A stretch of DNA of 64,000 nt from Goodfellowiella coeruleoviolacea (GCF_024171785.1 NZ_JAMTCK010000001.1:124134-188133), one strand, 5' to 3'. Positions 45,386 through 53,672 are shown, counted from the first letter of the stretch. Numbers and translations are program-made. The notes: generated from the sequence alone by a model not told the origin.

Positions 45386-46093
45386 TCAGCTCACCGTGAT
45401 GTTGGAGTTGCCGCTGCTCTGGTAACCCTCGGTCGCGAGGATCATGTAGTACTTGAAGCTGCCCAGGTTCATGCCGGCGCGGGCCCACGCGTCGAAGTGG
45501 TTGCCAGTGGTGATCGACCCACCCGTCCGCTTCGACTGCCGGACGCTCCAGTACTGCGGGAAGGTCTTGGTGCCTTCGACCGAGGGCGCGTTGTACCGCA
45601 TCGTCTGGTAGATGTCGTAGGTGCCGCCGTCGGTGGTGACGGTGCCCTTGTAGGTGCCGGTGGGGCGGTAGTTGCCCCAGTTGTCCACGACGTAGTACTC
45701 CACCAGCGGGTTGGACGTCCAGCCGTAGAGCGCCAGGTAGGCGTTGCCGGACGGGTTGAAGCTGCCGGAGTAGTTCACGGTCCTGCGGGAACCGTTGCTC
45801 CAGCCCTTGCCACCGACGAAGTTGCCGACGTTGCTCCACGTGGTCCTGTAGTTGCCGCCAGACCCCATGTCCATGCAGACCGATCCGCCGCCATCGGTCC
45901 AGAACGAGTAGTAGTAGCCGTTGTTGGTGCCGGTCTGGCTGGAGCACAGCGCGGTGGCGCCCACGTCGCCACTGGTGCTCGCGGCGGCGACGCCGGGAAC
46001 GATCGCCATCACGAGCGCGGCGCAGGCCCCGCTGATGAGCATCTTGAAGCGGCCGCGCCGGCGGCTCGTCGGATGAACACTGGCAATGGTCAT
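45386..46093 (-). CDS. Secreted GH11 endo-1,4-beta-xylanase
   Basis: 235 residues. An N-terminal signal (positive residues, then a hydrophobic stretch ending near Ala-Ala-Ala at 36-38) directs export. The mature part is a single GH11 beta-jelly-roll domain: [14 protein letters not shown] near 57-70, the nucleophile Glu in [12 protein letters not shown] near 128-140, and the acid/base Glu in [16 protein letters not shown] at the C-terminus. There is no carbohydrate-binding module, so this is the small, classic family form. GAGGAGGAAG supports the ATG at 46093. The gene is followed by a bidirectional terminator and preceded by about 400 bp with AT-rich stretches and two CGAAA/TTTCG palindromes that may bind a sugar-responsive regulator. 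Confidence 0.95.
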   Translation of the reverse strand: MTIASVHPTSRRRGRFKMLISGACAALVMAIVPGVAAASTSGDVGATALCSSQTGTNNGYYYSFWTDGGGSVCMDMGSGGNYRTTWSNVGNFVGGKGWSNGSRRTVNYSGSFNPSGNAYLALYGWTSNPLVEYYVVDNWGNYRPTGTYKGTVTTDGGTYDIYQTMRYNAPSVEGTKTFPQYWSVRQSKRTGGSITTGNHFDAWARAGMNLGSFKYYMILATEGYQSSGNSNITVS

Positions 46094-46328
46094 GTGCGTA
46101 CTTCCTCCTCAGCGTTGAGGGTTGGCACGGCAACCGGGCAGTGCGCCGGGACCCGCTCGGGGCTGTCAGTGGCCGACTGACGGCCGCCCGTCGGCGTCAC
46201 CCGATGCGCCCGCGGATCTGCCGGTCAGCAGGTGATCGGCAGCCCGGTCTTGCCTTTGACCCAGTTCGACAGCGAACCCTGTCGACACCAAGAGTGTTGG
46301 ACCGACGCCGGAGGGTTGTCAACAGTTT

Positions 46329-46341
46329 CGAAAATATTTCG
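46329..46341 (-). promoter_or_regulatory. CGAAA-N3-TTTCG palindrome upstream of the xylanase gene
   Basis: CGAAAATATTTCG lies at the centre of a longer imperfect palindrome (GTTTC...GGAAAC, 46325-46345) in the most AT-rich stretch of the region, 236 bp upstream of the xylanase start. It may be a regulator site. Confidence 0.5.
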
Positions 46342-46472
46342 GAAACAATTCGGCTCGAATGATCTCATCACGAGAGGCGTTACGGCTGGTAGCCTGCCCG
46401 CGCTCACTGATCCGGTTCAGCGCTGGTTAACCCAGCCGACCCCAGGCCGGCCAGGTGACCGAGCCCGGAGGC

Positions 46473-46483
46473 CGAAAGTTTCG
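46473..46483 (-). promoter_or_regulatory. CGAAACTTTCG element upstream of the xylanase gene
   Basis: On the coding strand of the xylanase gene this reads CGAAACTTTCG, identical to the palindrome I recall from Streptomyces xylanase promoters. It lies 380 bp upstream of the start, which is far but still on the xylanase side of the terminator at 46508. Confidence 0.5.
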
Positions 46484-46507
46484 AATCCGGTGCACCTCGT
46501 TATGGGC

Positions 46508-46550
46508 GGGCGGGCCGCCGAAGACCGGTCAGTGCTCCGGCGGCCCGCCC
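46508..46550 (-). terminator. Hairpin terminator after the AbgT-M20 operon
   Basis: Perfect 13-bp inverted repeat (GGGCGGGCCGCCG and complement) with a 17-base loop, starting 28 bp after the M20 peptidase stop. Confidence 0.75.
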
Positions 46551-46578
46551 CTCCGATGCGGCGTCGGCGGAGGCCGCG

Positions 46579-47793
46579 TCAGCCGTCCTGCGGGTGCCGC
46601 TGTCCACGGGGCTCGTCGGCGAGCCGGCTCAGCAGCCCGGCGACCAGCGCGACCCGGTCGGGGATGTCGTCGACGACCACGTGCTCGTGCCGGGCGTGCG
46701 CGCCGCCCCCGCTGGCACCGAGTCCGTCGAGCACCGGCAGGCCGAGGGCGGAGACGAAGTTCGCGTCGCTGCCACCGCCGACGCTGATCGGGTCGAGCGG
46801 GGCGCGCAGTGCCGTGGCAACGTCGTTGGCGAGGTCGAACAGCGTCCGGCTGGCTGGGCCGAGCCGCATCGGCGGGCGGCTCCAGCGCCCGTCGACCCGC
46901 ACCCGCACCCGAGGGTCGCTCGCGCGCAGCGCGGCGAAGACCCGGTCGATCCGCTCGGCCTCGGCCTGCTCGCTGACCCGGATGTCGATGAGGCAGCTGG
47001 CCTGTCCCGCGATGACGTTGCGCGCGGTGCCGCCGCTGATCGTGCCGACGTTGATCGTGGTTCCCCTGTCGTGGTCGGCTTCGCGGGTGAGCTGGTGGAC
47101 GATCTCGGCGAGCGCGTGGACCGCGCTGGCACCGTCGGTGGGGTTGTTGCCGGCGTGGGCCTCCACCCCGTGCGTGGTGACGGTGAAGATCCCGACGCCC
47201 TTGCGCTCCGTCTTGACGTCCCAGCCGACGCCCGGTTCCAGCACCAGCGCGGCCAGGCAGTCCTGGGCCGCGCGTTCGATGTGCGGCCGGGACTTCGGAC
47301 TGCCGAGTTCCTCGTCTCCGTTGAACAGGAACCGGACCGTCGGGCACGGCAGGTCGAACGCGCGCAGCGCCAGCACCGCCCACACACCGGTGACCAGCCC
47401 GGCCTTCATGTCGTAGATCCCCGGCCCGGTCGCCGTCCCGTCCGCCCGCACCGCGAACGGCCACCCGTCCAGGGTCCCCGAGGGCCAGACCGTGTCGTAG
47501 TGGCCGATCATCAGCACGGGTGCCCCGGTGGCGCCGGAGTAGGTCACCTCCAGCAGGTCGCCGTGCTCCGCGTGGTCGTGCCGCGTCCAGTGGTCCGGCG
47601 CGCCGAGCCGGCGGTCCAGCCAGGCCATGATCGAGTCGGCGGTCCGGTCCAGCAACGCCTTCTCACCGCTCGGCGACTCGTGCCGCACCAGCATCGACAC
47701 ATCGCCGAGCAGTTCGTCCAGCTCGCCTCGGCACCACGTGGACAACGACTTCGCGGACAAATCATGCGCCTTCCTGTGTGGGGGGCGGGTCAT
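46579..47793 (-). CDS. M20-family metallopeptidase, carboxypeptidase G2-like
   Basis: 404 residues. Zn-binding and catalytic motifs of the M20 family are present: IGHYDTVWPSGTL near 96-108 (His, Asp), GPGIYDMKAG near 122-131 (bridging Asp), NGDEELGS near 158-165 (catalytic and binding Glu), and a C-terminal GASGGGAHARHEHV near 368-381 (last His). A lid/dimer domain lies between about 200 and 310. The ATG at 47793 overlaps the stop of the AbgT transporter gene as ATGA, so the two are translationally coupled. Carboxypeptidase G-type enzymes remove glutamate from folate-like or p-aminobenzoyl-glutamate compounds, and AbgT imports the latter, so the pair probably feeds on folate breakdown products or similar N-acyl amino acids. 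This is inferred from pairing. Confidence 0.88.
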   Translation of the reverse strand: MTRPPHRKAHDLSAKSLSTWCRGELDELLGDVSMLVRHESPSGEKALLDRTADSIMAWLDRRLGAPDHWTRHDHAEHGDLLEVTYSGATGAPVLMIGHYDTVWPSGTLDGWPFAVRADGTATGPGIYDMKAGLVTGVWAVLALRAFDLPCPTVRFLFNGDEELGSPKSRPHIERAAQDCLAALVLEPGVGWDVKTERKGVGIFTVTTHGVEAHAGNNPTDGASAVHALAEIVHQLTREADHDRGTTINVGTISGGTARNVIAGQASCLIDIRVSEQAEAERIDRVFAALRASDPRVRVRVDGRWSRPPMRLGPASRTLFDLANDVATALRAPLDPISVGGGSDANFVSALGLPVLDGLGASGGGAHARHEHVVVDDIPDRVALVAGLLSRLADEPRGQRHPQDG

Positions 47794-49337
47794 CGGACCG
47801 GAACGCCGGGGCCGAGCGGGATGCCGAGCGCGTACCACGCCAGGAACATCAGCACCCAGACGCACAGGTTGACGACGGCGAGCGGCAGCACGAGCGACAT
47901 CAGGGTGCCGATCCCGGCGGACGGCCGGTAGCGCCGGATGAAGCCGAGCGCGATCACGAAGTAGGGGCTCATCGGGGTGAGGCTGTTGGTGGGCGCGTCG
48001 GCGACCCGGAACAGCGCCTGGGTGGTCTCCGGGTGGATGTGCAGCAGCATCAGCATCGGCACCAGCACCGGGGCGACCAGTGCCCACATGGCCGAACCAC
48101 TGGTGAGCAACAGGTTCAGCACGCTGATCAGCAGCACCGCGCCCACGAAGATCACCACTGGCGGCGCGTCCATCGAGTCCAGCGTGCTGGCGCCGGCGAT
48201 CGCGATGACCTGGCCGATGTTCGTCCACTTGAAGTAGGCGAGGAACTGCGAGACCGCGAAGAACAGCACCAGCACGGGAACCAGCTCGCGCAGCCCCTGG
48301 CCCATCAGCTCGGGAAAGTCCTTGGGCGAGCGGATGGCGCGCACGGTCACGCCGTAGACGGCGCCGATGATCATGAAGAACAGCATCATGAGCACGGCGA
48401 CGTTCTCCATCAGCGGCGAGTCCACAATGGACCCGCCCTCGCCGCGCAGCGGCGAACCGCTCGGCAGCACGGCGATCACCACCGCGGCGAGGTAGAGCGC
48501 CGCGGCGATCAGCGCCCGCCGCAGCCCGGTCCGCTCCACAGCGGACAGTGACATGTCGGGCAGCTCGTCAACGCCGGTCAGCTCCGGCTCGACCGCGTTC
48601 ATCGCCGCGACCCGCCGGGTGACGACGAACTCGGTCACGACGGTGATCGTGACCGCAAGCAGCAGCGAGGACGCCGCCGAGAAGTAGTAGTTGGCGACCG
48701 GGGTGACCACGTAGTCCGGGTCGATGGTGTGCGCGGCCGTGGTGGTGAGGCCGGCGAAGACCGCGTCCGTTCCCTCGATCACCGGGCTGATGCTGCTGGC
48801 GCCGCCCACGGCGACGTAGGCCACGATCGCGCCGATGATCGGGCTGCGCCCCACGGCCTGGAACACGATCATGCCGAGCGGGATCATCACCACGAAGGCG
48901 GCGTCCGAGGCCACGTGGGCGAACATCGAGGTGAGCGCGACGGCGAAGGTGACCAGACCAGGTGGTACCCGGGCCAGCGCGCCACGCATCATCGCCGACA
49001 GCAGCCCGGTCTTATCCGCGATCGCCACACCGAGCATGACCACCACGATCAGCCCGAGCGGCGGGAAGTTCACGAAGTTCTTGATCAGGTCGCCGAGCAT
49101 CATCTGGACCCCGGCATCGGAGACCAGGCTCTTGACCCCGACCTCCTTGCCGTCCACCGGGGAGGTCACCGAGACGCCGAGCGCGGACAGCACCCAGCTC
49201 GCCAGCACCACCAGCACGCTCAGGATCACGAAGAGCCAGAAGGGATGCGGCAGCTTGTTCCCGGCCCGATCCACCAGATCGAGCACCCGCATCACCGACG
49301 ACGTCACCGAACGCCGCCGTGTCGTCACCTCGGTCAC
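47790..49337 (-). CDS. abgT: AbgT-family transporter (p-aminobenzoyl-glutamate type)
   Basis: 515 residues with about 11-13 membrane segments. Recognisable family stretches are DRAGNKLPHPFWLFVILSVL near 24-43, LGVAIADKTGLLSAMMR near 103-119, HVASDAAFVVMIPLGMIVF near 139-157 and NLLLTSGSAMWALVAPVLVPM near 408-428. AbgT proteins import p-aminobenzoyl-glutamate, and some export sulfonamides. The GTG at 49337 has GGAGGGG upstream. The coupled peptidase gene downstream suggests import followed by hydrolysis. The divergent Lrp-type regulator and the inverted repeat between them suggest substrate-dependent control. An antimetabolite-efflux role is a less likely alternative. Confidence 0.9.
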   Translation of the reverse strand: MTEVTTRRRSVTSSVMRVLDLVDRAGNKLPHPFWLFVILSVLVVLASWVLSALGVSVTSPVDGKEVGVKSLVSDAGVQMMLGDLIKNFVNFPPLGLIVVVMLGVAIADKTGLLSAMMRGALARVPPGLVTFAVALTSMFAHVASDAAFVVMIPLGMIVFQAVGRSPIIGAIVAYVAVGGASSISPVIEGTDAVFAGLTTTAAHTIDPDYVVTPVANYYFSAASSLLLAVTITVVTEFVVTRRVAAMNAVEPELTGVDELPDMSLSAVERTGLRRALIAAALYLAAVVIAVLPSGSPLRGEGGSIVDSPLMENVAVLMMLFFMIIGAVYGVTVRAIRSPKDFPELMGQGLRELVPVLVLFFAVSQFLAYFKWTNIGQVIAIAGASTLDSMDAPPVVIFVGAVLLISVLNLLLTSGSAMWALVAPVLVPMLMLLHIHPETTQALFRVADAPTNSLTPMSPYFVIALGFIRRYRPSAGIGTLMSLVLPLAVVNLCVWVLMFLAWYALGIPLGPGVPVR

Positions 49338-49365
49338 GAACCCCTCCGCCTTGTCTTACACGGTG

Positions 49366-49384
49366 ATTTGAGCCGGTATCAAAT
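49366..49384. promoter_or_regulatory. Inverted repeat in the AbgT/Lrp divergent promoter
   Basis: ATTTGA-N7-TCAAAT (6-bp arms) in an AT-rich stretch 29 bp from the AbgT start and 69 bp from the regulator start. Spacing and composition suit an Lrp/AsnC-type site. Confidence 0.55.
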
Positions 49385-49452
49385 AGTCGGATGCAGAGTT
49401 GTGTCAAGATATGTGACCCCGATGGGAGAACCGTTCAACACGGAGTGACGTT

Positions 49453-50481
49453 TTGCAACAACTGGATGACGCCGACCTCGATCTGGTGGCCGCGCTGCAA
49501 CTCGCCCCCCGGGCTCCGCTGAACACCATCGCGGAGGTCCTGGGCACCTCGGCCAGCACGGTCGGCCGCCGGATGCAGCGGCTGCAGGAGAGCCGGCTGC
49601 TGCGCTTCATCTCCACGGTGCACTGGTCGCTGCTCACCACCGGCAACCCGTACGTGGTGTGGATCAAGTGCGAGCCCGGCACGACCTCGGGCGTCGCCGC
49701 CGCGATCCAACAGGTGCGCGAGGCCCAGTCCATTCTGATCACCAGCGGGGACGCGGACATCTACTGCACGATCTACCCGCTGTCCGGAACCGACCTGCGC
49801 CGCCTGCTGACCCACACGCTGCCCGCGATCCCCGGCATCGCGTCCATCCAGGCGCACCTCGTGCTGCGCGCGGCGCGCCAGGCCGTGGCCTGGCACCTGA
49901 ACCGCCTCACCGACGCGCAGGCCGCCGCGCTGCGCGAGCACGTCGACGCCGACCCCAACTCGCCGCCGGACCGGGTCGGGCCGCTCACCGAGGCCGAGTC
50001 CAACACGCTGCGCCTGCTCTTCGACGACGGCCGGATCTCCGCGGCACAGGCCGCCCGCGAACTCGACGTCAGCCGGTCCACCGCGTACCGGCTGATCCAG
50101 TCGGTGCTGGAACAGGGCGCCGCCCGGCCCCGCGTGGAGATCGAACCCGCCGTCCTCGGCTTCCCGCTCACCGCGCTGATCACCCTCGACGTGCAGCCGC
50201 GACACATCCCGACCGTGCTGGCCGCACTGCGCGCGGGCCCGTCCGGGCGGTTCACCGTGATGACCGCCGGACCGGCGCCGATCACCCACCACGCGGTGTT
50301 CCGCGACGAGGAGCACCTGTCCCGGTTCGTCACCGATGACCTCGGCGCGCTCCCCGGCATCGACGGCCTCAACATGTCGACCGCGCTCGCCGTGCTGCGC
50401 CGCCAGTGGATCGACCGCGACAACGACGTGTTCCTCGGCGAGCGCATCCACGAGGTCCTGCCGCCGACCCACCCCCGCTAG
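49453..50481 (+). CDS. Two-headed Lrp/AsnC-family regulator
   Basis: 342 residues, about twice the usual Lrp length. It contains two copies of the HTH-plus-RAM architecture: HTH 1 (DLVAALQLAPRAPLNTIAEVLGTSASTVGRRMQRL near 10-44), a ligand-binding-like domain to about 150, HTH 2 (TEAESNTLRLLFDDGRISAAQAARELDVSRSTAYRLI near 179-215) and a second such domain to about 320. The likely start is TTG at 49453 with GGAG eight bases upstream; I saw no better in-frame ATG or GTG. It is divergent from the AbgT-peptidase operon across an inverted repeat, so it probably regulates that operon in response to an imported amino-acid-like compound. Confidence 0.88.
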   Translation: MQQLDDADLDLVAALQLAPRAPLNTIAEVLGTSASTVGRRMQRLQESRLLRFISTVHWSLLTTGNPYVVWIKCEPGTTSGVAAAIQQVREAQSILITSGDADIYCTIYPLSGTDLRRLLTHTLPAIPGIASIQAHLVLRAARQAVAWHLNRLTDAQAAALREHVDADPNSPPDRVGPLTEAESNTLRLLFDDGRISAAQAARELDVSRSTAYRLIQSVLEQGAARPRVEIEPAVLGFPLTALITLDVQPRHIPTVLAALRAGPSGRFTVMTAGPAPITHHAVFRDEEHLSRFVTDDLGALPGIDGLNMSTALAVLRRQWIDRDNDVFLGERIHEVLPPTHPR

Positions 50482-50499
50482 CCCCTCCCCCGGGTCGTG

Positions 50500-50600
50500 G
50501 CCGCAGCCCCGCGCGGCGGCGAGGAGCGCGGCGCCACCGGCGAGCGTGAACACGCCGTCCAGGCCGGCGGCGAAGGCCTGGTGCACGACTGCGGACAGGG
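50500..50600 (-). pseudogene. Remnant of the C-terminus of an MFS exporter
   Basis: Read on the minus strand this stretch encodes SAVVHQAFAAGLDGVF followed by TLAGGAALLAAARG, which resembles the last periplasmic loop and helix of DHA2-type drug exporters. Nothing upstream continues it; at about 50600 it meets, head to head, the first recognisable codons of the damaged Lrp-like gene. It looks like what was left after a deletion. Similarity was judged by eye. Confidence 0.35.
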
Positions 50601-51625
50601 ACGATCTCGACCGGAGGCTGTTGCACGCCCTGCAGATCGACGCCCGGGCCCCGTTCCGGCGCATCGGCGAGGTGCTGGGGGTCTCCGACCAGACCGTCGT
50701 CCGCCGCTACGCGCGGCTGCGCGCCACCCGCGCGCTGCGGGTGGTGGGGCTCAGCGACCCGGCGGTGGTGGACCAGACGCAGTGGGCGGTGCGGGTGCGG
50801 GCCACGCCCGAGGCCGCGGGAGAGATCGCCGACGCCCTGGCCCGGCGTGCCGACACCAGCTGGATCAGCCTGTGCTCGGGCGGAACCGAGATCGTCGGCG
50901 CCGCCCGGGGCGCCGGGGTGGACCCGCTGCTGCTGGAGGCGCTGCCACGCACCCGCCACGTCCTGGACGTCCGCGCCCACCAGATCCTGCACGTGTTCTA
51001 CGGCGGCGCCGGGATGCCGTTCACCAAGCACGGGCGGCTCGACGCGGCCCAGGTGGCCCAGCTCACCGCGCACCTGCCCGCCCCGACCGCGCCGCCGACC
51101 CGGCTGGACGCCGCGGACCAGCGCATCCTCGACGTGCTGAGCGGCGACGGACGCGCCACGGTCGAGGAGCTGGTGGCGGCCACCGGGGTTTCGGCGAGCA
51201 CGGTGCGGCGTCGGCTGCACGAGCTGCGCGCTGGCGGCGTGCTGCACTTCGACGTGGACGTCGATCTCAGCGCGTTCGACCTCCGGGTGCGCACCATCCT
51301 CTGGCTCACCGTCGGCCCCAGCCACCTCGACGCGGCCGGAAAGGCCCTGGCCGCGCGCGCGGTGCGGTCGCGTCCCAGCGGCGGTGACCGTGTCGACATC
51401 CGCCATCCGCTGCACCACCGACTCGGTGCTGACGGCTGGTCAACCCGCGCCGGCAACCACCGGACCGGCTCCGGACGTCCCGCGCTGATCAGCCGGTGTC
51501 CACACAGGACCCTGCGGGCGGCGCGGGGAGCCGGCCGCACCGGCGGTGACTCGTGCTCGGTCCCCTGGGTCGTGGCCGGACCACCGCGTCCGGCCACGAC
51601 ACCACCCGGGTGTGCTACGCGCTGA
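50546..51625 (+). CDS. Lrp/AsnC-like two-headed regulator, probably damaged at both ends
   Basis: The recognisable protein runs from DRDDLDRRLLHALQIDARAP (about 50597) through a first HTH (IGEVLGVSDQTVVRRYARL), a middle domain and a second HTH (TVEELVAATGVSASTVRRRLHELR, near 51160-51230). It ends around FDLRVRTILWLTVGPSHLD (about 51330). After that the second ligand-binding domain is lost. A shift of frame near 51360 would restore a partly Lrp-like stretch (RVPAAVTVSTSAIRCTTDSV), suggesting a frameshift. The annotated frame then runs on through a strong terminator hairpin at 51569-51600 to 51625, so its tail is unlikely to be real. The GTG at 50546 is only the nearest available start, has no ribosome site, and overlaps an exporter remnant on the other strand. 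Likely a decaying paralogue of the neighbouring regulator. Confidence 0.5.
   Translation: MNTPSRPAAKAWCTTADRDDLDRRLLHALQIDARAPFRRIGEVLGVSDQTVVRRYARLRATRALRVVGLSDPAVVDQTQWAVRVRATPEAAGEIADALARRADTSWISLCSGGTEIVGAARGAGVDPLLLEALPRTRHVLDVRAHQILHVFYGGAGMPFTKHGRLDAAQVAQLTAHLPAPTAPPTRLDAADQRILDVLSGDGRATVEELVAATGVSASTVRRRLHELRAGGVLHFDVDVDLSAFDLRVRTILWLTVGPSHLDAAGKALAARAVRSRPSGGDRVDIRHPLHHRLGADGWSTRAGNHRTGSGRPALISRCPHRTLRAARGAGRTGGDSCSVPWVVAGPPRPATTPPGCATR
51569..51600. terminator. Bidirectional hairpin terminator
   Basis: Perfect 13-bp inverted repeat (GTCGTGGCCGGAC and complement) with a 6-base loop, just beyond the stop of the minus-strand PanD-like gene and inside the run-on tail of the damaged Lrp gene. 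Confidence 0.85.
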
Positions 51626-52451
51626 GCACCGGCTCGTTGAGCAGGTTGCAGACGGTGGGGACGACCAGCTCGGTGGAGTTGACGTAGGCGGCCTCCGAGA
51701 CCTTGTCGCCCACGTCGGCCACGGCCGACAGCGCGCCGGAGATGCCGACCGTCCGCTTGGTGAGGCTGGGCACGACATAGCTCTCGGCCGAGGTCCCGCC
51801 CCGGCTGGCGTTGTAGACGAAGATGCTCTGGTTGACGCAGAACCCGGCGCGGCGCATGTACTCCACGGGCAGTTCCGCGCTCATCTCGATGCAGCCGCGC
51901 CGCTCCACCTCCTGGATCTCCAGGTTGGCCAGCAGGTTGGACAACAGGGTCCTGGGCAGTTCCCGGCGGCGGTCGACGACCTCCGGGGGCAGCGCGTCGA
52001 CCCGCCGGGCCCGGCCACCGGTCTCCACCACGATCTTGGCGGCGTCGTAGTCGTTGACCACGTCCCGCTCCGGGTAGAACCGGACGTCCAGCAGTGCCGC
52101 CTCACTGGCGTCGGCCACGTGCGCCTCGTACTGGCGCTGGTTCAGCGTGGTTCTGGAGATCGCGCAGCAGACGTCGCCGACGCCGAGCAGGTGCGCCACC
52201 GAGCCCCTGGCCTCGACCTCGTCGGAGTCGCCCGGCAGGACGAAGGTGTACATCCGGTTGACCCAGTTGTCCCCACCGATCTTGGTGACGACGACCTGCT
52301 CGTAGGGAACGAAGTCCGATATCTCCATCATGGTCCTGGGCAGCACCAGGCCCTCGGGGATGTCGGCGGTGGGGAACGGGACGGACGAGGTCACCCGAAC
52401 GTTGTGCAGACAGGACCGCTTGACCAGATACGACGGCGATGCGCCACTCAT
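51615..52451 (-). CDS. Tandem PanD-like (aspartate decarboxylase fold) protein lacking the normal self-cleavage site
   Basis: 278 residues. Residues 8-100 align by eye with aspartate 1-decarboxylase: LHNVRVT matches the first strand, VLPRTMMEISDFVPYEQVVV matches the region after the cleavage site, and ARGSVAHLLGVGDVCCAI matches NGAAAH...GDIVII. Residues 172-258 repeat the pattern (EMSAELPVEYMRRAGFCVNQSI, VGISGALSAVADVGDKV). PanD cuts itself between Gly24 and Ser25 to make a pyruvoyl cofactor. Here repeat 1 has Glu-Gly at those positions (Gly34 replaces the Ser), and repeat 2 keeps Ser191 but has Met before it. The Lys9 equivalent is also missing in both. It is therefore probably not an ordinary aspartate decarboxylase. 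It is the last gene of a three-gene operon, 45 bp after a flavin monooxygenase. Function unknown. Confidence 0.7.
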   Translation of the reverse strand: MSGASPSYLVKRSCLHNVRVTSSVPFPTADIPEGLVLPRTMMEISDFVPYEQVVVTKIGGDNWVNRMYTFVLPGDSDEVEARGSVAHLLGVGDVCCAISRTTLNQRQYEAHVADASEAALLDVRFYPERDVVNDYDAAKIVVETGGRARRVDALPPEVVDRRRELPRTLLSNLLANLEIQEVERRGCIEMSAELPVEYMRRAGFCVNQSIFVYNASRGGTSAESYVVPSLTKRTVGISGALSAVADVGDKVSEAAYVNSTELVVPTVCNLLNEPVLSA

Positions 52452-52496
52452 CACAAGGAACCCCTCTCTGGTGCCGTGCACCGGGACGTCGCCGGT

Positions 52497-53672
52497 TCAG
52501 GCCGTTCCCGAACCAGCCGCCCGGACGCTTTCCGAGATGACCCGCGCGGACACCCGCGCGGCCGCGGTGAAGTCGAAGAAGTGGCCGAAGTCCCGCACGG
52601 CGAACCTGCTGGTGAAGTACAGGCCGGCGACGCTGGACCGGAAGTTCTCGTCCAGCACGGGAAACCCGTCGTCGGTGGCCAGTTCGCGCAGCAGGCCGCC
52701 GGCGGCCAGAAAGGGCAGTCTGGCCACGTCCATCCGGTACCCGGTGGCCAGGACGACGGTGTCCACGGTCAGCGCGTCGCCGCTGTCCAGGGTGACGCGC
52801 ACCCGGCCGTCGCCCGTGCGCTGGCCGGACACCACCCGGGTGTGCGGCCACAGGCGCACGTTGTCGCGGTCGATCCGCGGCGCCAGCCACTCCTCCAGTT
52901 GCAGCCGGCCGATCCGCCACATGCGCTGGGTGATCTCCGCTCTGTCCGCTGTGGACAGTTCCCGGTACCAGCTGCGCTCCGTGACGAACCGGTCGAGCAG
53001 CGGGTTGACCCAGGTCCAGTCGGCCGGCGCGAACCCGGGGGTGGCGTGCCGGTGGCACACGTGCACCTCGGCCGCGCCTTCCTCGGCCGCCAGCGCCGCC
53101 CACTCGAACGCGCTCTGCCGACCACCCACGATCAGACACGACCTGCCGGCCAGTGCGGCCAGGTCGACGACGTCCTGACTGTGCCGATAGGACCCGTCGG
53201 GCAGGACGGCGGCCAGTTCGGGCGGGACGTGGGCGCAGGAACCGAGCCCGGTGGCCACCACCACCTGGTCGGCGACGATGACCTCGCCGGTGTCCAGTTC
53301 GGCGACGAACCCGGTGGCGTCCGGGCCGCGCGTGTCCAGCCGCACCACCTGGCGCGGGTGCGCCACCACCTCCCGGCGGTCCTGGAACCACGCCGCGTAG
53401 TCCAGGTAGCGCGACAGCGGGATCGGGTCGAGGTCCCGCCCGGTCAACCCGTGCTCCTGGGCGTACCGGTCCAGGGTGTACACCTCGAACGGGTCCAGGT
53501 GCCAGTCGCACCGCGACCGCAGGAACATGCCGCGCGGCATGTGGTCGTGCCACAGCGACATGGGTCTGCCGAGCAGGATGTGGTCGATCCCGTCGTGGCG
53601 GCACTGGGCGGACAGGGCCAGCCCGTAGGGCCCCGCGCCGATGACCAGTAACGGGGTGTTGGTTTCGCGCAC
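52497..53672 (-). CDS. FAD-dependent NAD(P)-binding oxidoreductase, flavin-monooxygenase-like
   Basis: 391 residues from a GTG at 53672 with GAGGAGAAA just upstream. Features are an FAD motif LLVIGAGPYGLALSAQ near 8-23, RGMFLRSRCDWHLDP near 47-61, a second dinucleotide motif LIVGGRQSAFEWAALAAEEG near 171-190, and ATGYRMDVARLPFL near 304-317. The architecture is that of single-component flavin monooxygenases and N-hydroxylase relatives, but the usual FxGxxxHxxxW/F motif is not visible, so Baeyer-Villiger activity is unlikely. It sits between an MFS exporter gene and the tandem PanD-like gene on one strand, suggesting the three handle one small molecule. Whether it oxidises the N, S or C of that molecule cannot be read from the sequence. 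Confidence 0.82.
   Translation of the reverse strand: MRETNTPLLVIGAGPYGLALSAQCRHDGIDHILLGRPMSLWHDHMPRGMFLRSRCDWHLDPFEVYTLDRYAQEHGLTGRDLDPIPLSRYLDYAAWFQDRREVVAHPRQVVRLDTRGPDATGFVAELDTGEVIVADQVVVATGLGSCAHVPPELAAVLPDGSYRHSQDVVDLAALAGRSCLIVGGRQSAFEWAALAAEEGAAEVHVCHRHATPGFAPADWTWVNPLLDRFVTERSWYRELSTADRAEITQRMWRIGRLQLEEWLAPRIDRDNVRLWPHTRVVSGQRTGDGRVRVTLDSGDALTVDTVVLATGYRMDVARLPFLAAGGLLRELATDDGFPVLDENFRSSVAGLYFTSRFAVRDFGHFFDFTAAARVSARVISESVRAAGSGTA

Noticed and set aside
51615-52451. Ordinary aspartate 1-decarboxylase (PanD).
   Set aside because: It is twice the normal length, lacks the Gly-Ser cleavage pair and the substrate lysine, and has no pantothenate genes nearby.
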